In this document: positions 56,495 to 64,000 of the stretch, piece after piece | Position numbering within the stretch: position 1 is the first letter of the stretch | Layout: each line of letters opens with the position of its first letter | NCBI RefSeq assembly: GCF_000400715.1 | Contig: NZ_KE007347.1 | Span: forward strand, 1,836,995 to 1,900,994 | From: Acinetobacter genomosp. 15BJ | GTDB taxonomy: Bacteria > Pseudomonadota > Gammaproteobacteria > Pseudomonadales > Moraxellaceae | DNA length: 64,000 nucleotides | Direction of reading: 5' to 3' | The notes under the pieces: generated by a model | Database searches by the model: none | The model's input: the letters and a program-made list of their open reading frames with translations, nothing else | Told to the model about the DNA's origin: nothing | Translations under genes and position numbers: made by a program

Positions 56495-59400
56495 TTAAAC
56501 TAGAATATCTCGCTTACCATTGGCACCCATTGAACTTACGATGCCATTCTCTTCCATTTGATCAATAATACGAGCGGCACGGTTATAACCCAAGCTAAAT
56601 TTACGCTGTAGCGATGAAGTCGATGCTTTGCGTGTCTCTAAAACGAACGATACACATTGATCGTACAGCGCATCACGACTTGGATCACCATCACCATCTT
56701 CAAAACCACGTGAGCTTGACTCTTCATCAAATGGGGTGAGGATTTCATCGACGTAATTAGGTTCACCACGTTCACGCCAAGCATCACAAATACGGTTCAC
56801 TTCATCGTCACTAATAAAGGCGCCATGCACACGCTCAGGCTCGATTTTACCCGGACCAAGGAACAACATATCACCATGACCCAGTAAGTCCTCTGCACCA
56901 CCCGCATCCAAAATAGTACGTGAGTCAATTTTACTGTTTACACGTAATGCAACACGGGTTGGAATATTGGCTTTAATTAAACCTGTAATTACGTCGACTG
57001 ATGGGCGTTGCGTTGCAAGCAGTAAATGAATTCCTGCTGCACGCGATTTCTGTGCCAGACGAGTAATCATTTCTTCGGCTTTTTTACCGACTTGCATGAT
57101 CATGTCAGCAAACTCATCGGCAACAATCACAATCGACGGTAATGGCGTCAAACGCGGTGCACGTTCACCGACAACTGAATCGCTGGCTTTCCACGTTGGA
57201 TCAATTAAATCTTCACCATTGGCAATCGCCTCTTCGACCTTACGGTTATAGTCACTGAGTTTACGAATTTTCAGGAATGACATCAGCTTATAACGGCGTT
57301 CCATTTCATTAACACACCAATTTAGCGCGCTGACGGCATCTTTCATGTCCGTCACAACAGGCGTTAACAAGTGTGGAATATCATTATAGTTAGCCAGTTC
57401 AAGCTGTTTTGGATCGATCAAAATCAAGCGTAACTGGTCTGGTGTATATTTCAGCAACATCGATAAAATCATCGAGTTCACTGCAACCGACTTACCAGAA
57501 CCTGTGGTCCCCGCAACCAACATATGTGGCGCTTTACCAAGGTCAGTAATTACAGGATTACCTGAAATGTCTTTACCCATCGCCATAGAGAGCAAACCCG
57601 CAGGGTCTTCAAAAGCTGGCGTTTTCAATAACTCAATCAACCGTACCATTTCGCGGCTACTATTCGGCACTTCAATTCCGATATATGGTTTTCCTGCAAT
57701 CACTTCAACCACACGAACCGAAGCCATCGACATTGAACGTGCCAGATCACGTGAAATATTGGTCACTTTAGAAGCCTTTACACCCGGTGCAAGATCGAGT
57801 TCAAAGCGTGTTACGACTGGTCCCGGCTGGGCTTCGACCACCTGAGCCTTCACATTAAACTCTTGTAGTTTGATCTCTAAAAGCTCAGAAAGACGTGCTA
57901 ATTGCTCAGCGGTAAAATTGACCTTTTTGTTTGGATCAACTTCATCCAGCAATTCCAGACCCGGTAAAGTCGGTAGATCACGGCGTTTTTGCGCCACTTG
58001 CATGGCGCGTGACATTGGACGGCCAAATGCATCCGTTAAAGGTGCATCTAGGTCAAAATCATCTTCAATATCCAAATCTGCATCTGGATCAGCTTTACCT
58101 GCCGTTTCTTGCCATGCTTCGATAAAGGCTTCTTTAGACAGGGTTTCTTTTTGTGTTGGTGTTGAAACTTCAATCGGTGCTTTTACAAAAGCAGAGGATT
58201 GCGCATAACTGGTCGTTCGTGGTGAAGCCTGTTCACGCTCTTCTTCGACCATAAGATCACTGAAATCATCCATATCCTCTGCAACAGCACGATGTATCTC
58301 ATCTTGCGTGATATTCTGGACAGGAGCAACTGTATGCGACTGTGCAACTGTTGGTCTCGCAGATTCAGTGATCAGTGCTTCGATATCGGCCTCAAACTCT
58401 TCTTCCACAGGACTGTTTGGATTTGCTTGAGGCTCTTGAGTAAATGGTGTATGTAAATCTGTCGCCGTCTTACTATTCGGTACCGCAGCCAACAACTCAT
58501 CAAAAATTTGATCATCATTCCAATCTAAATTACTGTGATTGGATTTTTGTGTTGCTCTTGCGACATCTGCATACTGTGCTGAAGCTTGAGGAGCGTCATC
58601 CGCTGCTCTTAATAATGCATCAATTTCTTGCTTATGGCTCGCATCATCACGCTGCAAAGCACGCCATACTTCACCTGTTTGAACCAAGCGTTGGCTTTCC
58701 GTTTCAAACTGGTGCGCACGTTGTAAAGTCTGTTCAAAATCTTCAATCTGTTCAGTTTGTACTGGCTGACTATCTTGTTGCTGCTCTTTTGCAAGTACAT
58801 CGGCAAATAATTTTTCAGCCATCAACTGATGATGTGAATCATCAATTTTAATCAGTTTTGCTTGAACTTGATTCGCTTTAGCTTCACTCGTATCTGCTGC
58901 AAGATCAGACTCAGTTTGTACTTTATTCTTAATTGCAGGTGTATCAGCAGCAGCTAATTGCTCAGTCAGATCATATGCAGATTCATTCTGGGGGACATTT
59001 TTATAGAATAAATCTTGTAAATAAGCAGGTGTATTTTTCAGTGTGATCCACGTTTTATTCCACTGAATACCAAAGGCTAAAGTCAGCAATAGGATACTAA
59101 AAGCCAATAAGAATAAAGTTGCGCCATAGATCGTGAGTAATTGGGATAAACTCTGCCCTAACTCATAACCAATGATACCACCCGCTGCATTATCCAAAGT
59201 ATCCGCAGGTGTATTCCAATGTAAATACAACAAGCTAGAAATTGAAAGAATCAAGAAAAACTGTGCAGCATAACGAAATGGGCGGTTTAAAAAGCTTCTT
59301 GGCCACCAGACTTGAATCGCTTCAATAAACAAAAAAATCGGGATTAGTAAACTTGCCCAGCCCAAGAAACCAAAAAGTAAATCTGCGATCCAAGCACCTG

Positions 59401-59566
59401 CTACACCACTTGCATTTGAAACCTGCTGGGTATCACTGGAAATATGCATCCAGCCCGGATCAAATGGTGTATAGGTTACTGTGGCAAGAAATAAATAAAT
59501 GCCAAAAGAAATCAAAAATAATGTCATTAAAAAGCGTTGTGCATAAACACTTGACACCGCAGTCAT
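56495..59566 (-). CDS. ftsK: DNA translocase FtsK
   Basis: 1023 residues. Four to five N-terminal membrane helices (about 1-180) place it at the septum. An acidic, Q-rich linker runs to about residue 510. The RecA-like motor has Walker A GTTGSGKSVA (near 685) and Walker B IVIVADEFADMI. The C-terminal gamma domain (DALYDQCVSFVLETRKASTSSLQRKF, about 940-1000) reads KOPS sites. It pumps chromosome DNA and activates XerCD at dif. Divergent from trxB, the common order. AGGACTG precedes the start. Confidence 0.95.
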   Translation of the reverse strand: MTAVSSVYAQRFLMTLFLISFGIYLFLATVTYTPFDPGWMHISSDTQQVSNASGVAGAWIADLLFGFLGWASLLIPIFLFIEAIQVWWPRSFLNRPFRYAAQFFLILSISSLLYLHWNTPADTLDNAAGGIIGYELGQSLSQLLTIYGATLFLLAFSILLLTLAFGIQWNKTWITLKNTPAYLQDLFYKNVPQNESAYDLTEQLAAADTPAIKNKVQTESDLAADTSEAKANQVQAKLIKIDDSHHQLMAEKLFADVLAKEQQQDSQPVQTEQIEDFEQTLQRAHQFETESQRLVQTGEVWRALQRDDASHKQEIDALLRAADDAPQASAQYADVARATQKSNHSNLDWNDDQIFDELLAAVPNSKTATDLHTPFTQEPQANPNSPVEEEFEADIEALITESARPTVAQSHTVAPVQNITQDEIHRAVAEDMDDFSDLMVEEEREQASPRTTSYAQSSAFVKAPIEVSTPTQKETLSKEAFIEAWQETAGKADPDADLDIEDDFDLDAPLTDAFGRPMSRAMQVAQKRRDLPTLPGLELLDEVDPNKKVNFTAEQLARLSELLEIKLQEFNVKAQVVEAQPGPVVTRFELDLAPGVKASKVTNISRDLARSMSMASVRVVEVIAGKPYIGIEVPNSSREMVRLIELLKTPAFEDPAGLLSMAMGKDISGNPVITDLGKAPHMLVAGTTGSGKSVAVNSMILSMLLKYTPDQLRLILIDPKQLELANYNDIPHLLTPVVTDMKDAVSALNWCVNEMERRYKLMSFLKIRKLSDYNRKVEEAIANGEDLIDPTWKASDSVVGERAPRLTPLPSIVIVADEFADMIMQVGKKAEEMITRLAQKSRAAGIHLLLATQRPSVDVITGLIKANIPTRVALRVNSKIDSRTILDAGGAEDLLGHGDMLFLGPGKIEPERVHGAFISDDEVNRICDAWRERGEPNYVDEILTPFDEESSSRGFEDGDGDPSRDALYDQCVSFVLETRKASTSSLQRKFSLGYNRAARIIDQMEENGIVSSMGANGKRDILV

Positions 59567-59803
59567 ATACAGTCCTGTAACCCAATTCGTTATTTGTTAA
59601 TATCTTTCAAGGCCTAAAATGCCTTAATCAATAAGTTTTATATTATGCACTCGTTCTTACAAAAAAGATGCACGATTGTTTACTGTTGTTGTTAACATCC
59701 TGCACGGATATAGCTCAATTCGATTGAGTTAATCAATATTATCCCGATGGATTTAAACCACTCCGCTCTGGATTCACGTATAATTTTAGCAGTTTTGATA
59801 TAA

Positions 59804-60769
<966 letters not shown>

Positions 60770-60782
60770 TTAGGCCAATATT

Positions 60783-60813
60783 AAAAAACCACCAATCTTT
60801 GGTGGTTTTTTTT
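60783..60813. terminator. Terminator of trxB
   Basis: Stem A6CCACCA/TGGTGGT6 (60783-60794 with 60800-60811), short loop, T run on the + strand. Confidence 0.93.
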
Positions 60814-60885
60814 TGCGAGTATCCATACAATCGAAAAATTGACGGCTTTTTAAACATATCAACAATCAGTCTATAGGATATATCA

Positions 60886-62442
60886 ATGACAACGACCTGG
60901 ACGAATGGCTACCAAACGGAAGTAAATTATACCTACGGTTATTATCGAGACCTCAGCCCGAATTTCCAAAAGTTTTGCTTACTTTTAAATGGCATCGACA
61001 GTCCAGATTTTCAGGAAAATCATAATCATTGTGAACTTGGCTTTGGCCAAGGCGTCAGTATTAATATTCACGCAACCTGTAATGAAGCTGCATTCTACGG
61101 TACGGACTTCAATCCAGCACATGCAGCACATGCCAATCAACTGGCCGAACAAACCCAAACTGAACATTATTTCTATGATGATAGTTTTGAAGAGCTGCTT
61201 AATCGTTCTGACCTCCCCATGTTTGATTCGATCAGCCTACATGGGATTTGGAGCTGGATCAGCTATGAAAATCAGCACATTATTCTCAAATTTATTCGTA
61301 AATTCTTAAAACCCAATGGTATTGTCTATATCAGCTATAACTGCGTTACCGGTTGGGCTGCCAATATGCCAATTCGCGAACTGTTCCATAGCCATTTTAA
61401 GTTTAATAGCAAAAGTACCAATCCTCTGCAAAAGGTCAATGAAGCCCTCACCTTCAGCGAAGACTTACTTAAGCAAAATCCAATTTTTGCCCAACGCAAT
61501 CCCAATGCTGTACAAAAAGTCGCGGATTTAAAACAGCAAAATCCAAACTATTTGATTCACGAATACCTCAATCAAGATTGGCAATGTTTTTCCTTCCAGC
61601 AAATTGTCCGCATTCTGGATGAAATCAAATTGTCCTATGCGGGTTCAACCGATTTAAACACACACCTCGATAACATCAATTTTTCAGAACAGCACCAAGC
61701 TTTTTTGAATGCCATTGAGCACCCTATTTTTAAAGAACAATGCCGTGACTATTTTGCCAACACGCAATTTAGACGTGACTTGTTTATTCGAGGTAAAAAT
61801 AACTTAACCCCATTACAGGCACAAGAACGACTGCGCAACACGGCCTTTGTGTTACTGACAGCCAAGGAACAACTACCAACCAGTATCAGTGGACTATTAG
61901 GCACCTTTAATTTAATTGAAGAAATTTATCTGCCCATCGGTGATAAATTTGCAAAGGAAAACTATCAACCACTGACCATTTTTGAACTAGAACAAAGTTT
62001 GCCAGATCTCAACTATGCAAAAATTCTCAATGCTTTAGTCATTCTATCGCACCTTGGTCTAGCCCAACCTTGCCAAAACTTAGACCCGAAGCAACAAACT
62101 TTAGAGCAATCCCAACGTTTAAATCACTACTTATTAAAGCAAGCGAGTTTTCATCAAAACTATAATGTCCTGATTAGCCCAATTACAGGAATTGGTATTC
62201 CGACTGAGCATTTCCATCAGCTGTTTTATCGTGCACATTTCATTGATGGTTTAGCATCAGCAAGTGAATTTGCGCAATATGTACAGGATGCAATTAGCCA
62301 ACTCAATTGGTTAGTCTTGGACAGCGAAGGTAAAACCGTATCAGACAAAGAAAAAAGTCTTGAAATTATTCAAACAAAAGCTCAACTTTTCCTCGACAGT
62401 AAAAAATTAGAAATTGCTAAGCATTTACGTTTGTTTGATTAA
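60886..62442 (+). CDS. SAM-dependent methyltransferase with regulatory domain
   Basis: 518 residues. A class I methyltransferase fold is at the N-terminus: nucleotide-binding loop HCELGFGQGVSINIHA (about 47-62), acidic FYGTDFNPAH and SISLHGIWSWIS. A methyltransferase regulatory domain (about 220-320) and a third helical domain follow. Proteins of this layout methylate O-antigen or protein targets in some bacteria; the target here is unknown. GGATAT precedes the start. Alone between trxB and aat. Confidence 0.8.
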   Translation: MTTTWTNGYQTEVNYTYGYYRDLSPNFQKFCLLLNGIDSPDFQENHNHCELGFGQGVSINIHATCNEAAFYGTDFNPAHAAHANQLAEQTQTEHYFYDDSFEELLNRSDLPMFDSISLHGIWSWISYENQHIILKFIRKFLKPNGIVYISYNCVTGWAANMPIRELFHSHFKFNSKSTNPLQKVNEALTFSEDLLKQNPIFAQRNPNAVQKVADLKQQNPNYLIHEYLNQDWQCFSFQQIVRILDEIKLSYAGSTDLNTHLDNINFSEQHQAFLNAIEHPIFKEQCRDYFANTQFRRDLFIRGKNNLTPLQAQERLRNTAFVLLTAKEQLPTSISGLLGTFNLIEEIYLPIGDKFAKENYQPLTIFELEQSLPDLNYAKILNALVILSHLGLAQPCQNLDPKQQTLEQSQRLNHYLLKQASFHQNYNVLISPITGIGIPTEHFHQLFYRAHFIDGLASASEFAQYVQDAISQLNWLVLDSEGKTVSDKEKSLEIIQTKAQLFLDSKKLEIAKHLRLFD

Positions 62443-62528
62443 TCTGTTATAGGGAGTGGCTCTGCTAATGATTGCCATTCCCTATAACTTCAGTTAGCTT
62501 AGAATCAATCTTATTGTTTTTTTATCTT

Positions 62529-63260
62529 ATGCAACAACTCCCACCCTCGCAATATATTTTCCCGAATCCAATCGAAGCTGATCCTGAAGGACAAGGATTT
62601 ATTTGTATTGGTGCAGACCTATCCCCTTCTACTTTATTTGAAGCCTATACACATGGGCTGTTCCCTTGGTTCAATGAAGATGAGCCAATTTGCTGGTGGA
62701 GCCCTGAACCTCGTTGCATTATCGAGCCACATGCTTACAAACCAAGTAAATCTTTAATTCGGAATATGAAAAAGCACGATTATCGAATTACGATTAATCA
62801 TGCTTTTGAAAATGTGATTCGCTCATGCTCAATGCCACGTAGCTATGCCAATGAAACCTGGATTAGTGAAGATATCATCGAAGGCTATTGTGCATTATTC
62901 CAAGCGGGTTATGCTTATAGTGTTGAAGTCTGGCAGCAGGATAAATTAGTTGGCGGATTATATGGTGTCAGTATTGGTAAAGGCTGTTTCGGTGAATCGA
63001 TGTTTAGCACTGAAACAGACGTTTCTAAAATGGCTTTCTATACCTTAATGTTGATTGGGCAAGAAAATCAGTTGCCATGGATTGATTGCCAATTAGTCAA
63101 CGAGCATCTTTTAAGCCTCGGTGCGAGTACACTTTCTCGCCAAGCCTACCTTAAATCGTTACAAGATGTAATTATTGCCCCCTCTATCAATTGGAAAAGT
63201 TATCAAGAACGTGTATTTTCAAGTAAAACAATAGCAGTTTTTGCAAAATTAGACGGTTAA
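62529..63260 (+). CDS. aat: Leucyl/phenylalanyl-tRNA-protein transferase
   Basis: 243 residues from ATG 62529; the frame from 62472 is not family-like. Family motifs are [46 protein letters not shown] and [14 protein letters not shown]. It adds Leu or Phe to proteins with N-terminal Lys or Arg in the N-end rule. The interrupted bpt gene follows, the usual pair of the N-end rule branch. Weak ribosome binding site. Confidence 0.94.
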   Translation: MQQLPPSQYIFPNPIEADPEGQGFICIGADLSPSTLFEAYTHGLFPWFNEDEPICWWSPEPRCIIEPHAYKPSKSLIRNMKKHDYRITINHAFENVIRSCSMPRSYANETWISEDIIEGYCALFQAGYAYSVEVWQQDKLVGGLYGVSIGKGCFGESMFSTETDVSKMAFYTLMLIGQENQLPWIDCQLVNEHLLSLGASTLSRQAYLKSLQDVIIAPSINWKSYQERVFSSKTIAVFAKLDG

Positions 63261-63288
63261 CGGATTAACACCTTGGAGGGACAGATTA

Positions 63289-63820
63289 ATGAAATCATAT
63301 CAACCCAAGTCCCTTTTAAATGACTTACAGTACTATATTACGCCACCGCACGACTGCAGTTATCTTGATAACAAATCAGCTCGAATGGTATTCCTAGACC
63401 CAATTCATCGTATCGATGTGGTGACTTTGTCAGAACTTTCACGCGTTGGTTTTCGCCGTAGCGGTGATTTTGTCTATCGTCCTGAATGTCACTTATGCCG
63501 CCAATGCTTATCTTGTCGTGTTCCCGTTCAAGAATTTAAAATGAATAGCAGCCAAAAAAAGGCATGGAAACGCAATCAAGATTTGCAAATGAGTATTTTG
63601 CCGACTTCGCAAGCAACTCAACAACACTATGACCTATATGAACGTTACATCAATGAACGTCACTCAGATGGTGATATGTACCCTGCCAGTCTGGATCAGT
63701 TTGAAAAATTTCTGGTCCATAGCTGCACAGAAAGTTTCTTTATTGAACTATGGAAAGACCAAAAACTGATTGGTGTTTCAACCTGTGATTTGATGGATGA
63801 TGGACTGTCAGCCGTTTATA
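63289..63820 (+). pseudogene. bpt: Aspartate/glutamate leucyltransferase (Bpt), truncated by an IS
   Basis: Starts after GGAGGG and reads as Bpt for about 177 codons. Landmarks are the Cys cluster PECHLCRQCLSCRVP and STCDLMDDGLSAVY. The expected next segment (TFY..DP) is replaced by sequence of an insertion element; the frame continues to 63924 with unrelated residues. The family is about 270 residues, so a third is missing, including part of the GNAT acyltransfer fold. It is probably inactive unless the element is excised. Confidence 0.9.
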
Positions 63821-64000
63821 TGATGTGTGCTGAGAAAACAGGAGGTTTTAACTTGGTAAACTATAGACACTCATCAGGAGTTTACCATGAGCAAGAAACA
63901 GAAGACTTACACCGCAGAATTTAAAGTTGAAGCAATAAAATTGATTGAAGCCAATCAAGGCAATGTATCGGAAACAGCCAGACAACTTGGCATTTCAATG
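63821..64000 (+). mobile_element. Left end of an IS3-family insertion sequence, runs off the window
   Basis: Begins at or very near 63821 (TGATGTGTGCTGAGAAAACA), where the bpt reading frame breaks. A 5' TG is typical of IS3-family ends. OrfA starts 66 bases in. The right end, target duplication and orfB are beyond the window. Confidence 0.85.
63887..64000 (+). CDS. IS3-family transposase OrfA, partial
   Basis: ATG 63887 follows AGGAG by six bases. The 38 visible codons read MSKKQKTYTAEFKVEAIKLI then EANQGNVSETARQLGISM, the helix-turn-helix start of OrfA in IS3/IS911-like elements. Open at the window edge. Confidence 0.9.
   Translation, partial: MSKKQKTYTAEFKVEAIKLIEANQGNVSETARQLGISM

Overview
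The window is chromosomal DNA of an Acinetobacter-like gammaproteobacterium. The evidence is the AT-rich, CAA/CAG-heavy coding style, the gene orders dut-algC-argB, minC-minD-minE, pilT-pilU, fur/bamE and aat-bpt, an ABZJ_00895-type membrane protein, antABC genes of the Acinetobacter kind, and a tmRNA tag read as ANDESYALAA. No rRNA or tRNA gene was seen.

Region 1 (1 to about 13.9 kb) is accessory. It opens with the leader-distal part of a type I-F-like CRISPR array (16 repeats, 15 complete spacers; no cas genes in the window). A leftward mobile-island module follows: AlpA-type regulator, Gp3-like recombination directionality factor, YqaJ exonuclease, DUF932 protein, a split zinc-ribbon membrane protein and two lipoproteins. 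Next is a gene-free segment of about 570 bp dense in nested inverted repeats. Beyond it lie two tandem genes: an inovirus Gp2-type HUH/Tyr replication protein and what looks like its catalytically dead paralogue, each with a hairpin over its ribosome binding site. Then come an unrecognised 819-residue protein with a Fur-box-like site upstream and a P4-type tyrosine integrase next to ssrA, the probable attachment site. The second attachment site is not visible, so the island probably extends left of the window and may include the CRISPR locus.

Region 2 (14.4 to 23.3 kb) holds an EmrAB-type drug efflux pair and an anthranilate catabolism cluster: an AraC/XylS regulator, an aromatic-acid MFS transporter and antABC. 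A tandem 21-bp-spaced operator precedes antA.

Region 3 (23.3 to 64 kb) is mostly housekeeping: hemB, thiO, sbcDC, YggS, pilTU, fur, bamE, rnfH, a bacteriohemerythrin, an OlsB-like acyltransferase, argB, algC, dut, rep, an OmpA-like lipoprotein, a PlsC-type acyltransferase, minCDE, ftsK, trxB, aat and bpt. Between these genes are a MITE-like palindromic element (about 25.06-25.27 kb), a three-hairpin RNA candidate ending in a terminator (about 27.98-28.15 kb) and a small frameshifted gene (42.19-42.40 kb). At the right edge bpt is cut by the left end of an IS3-family element whose orfA runs off the window.
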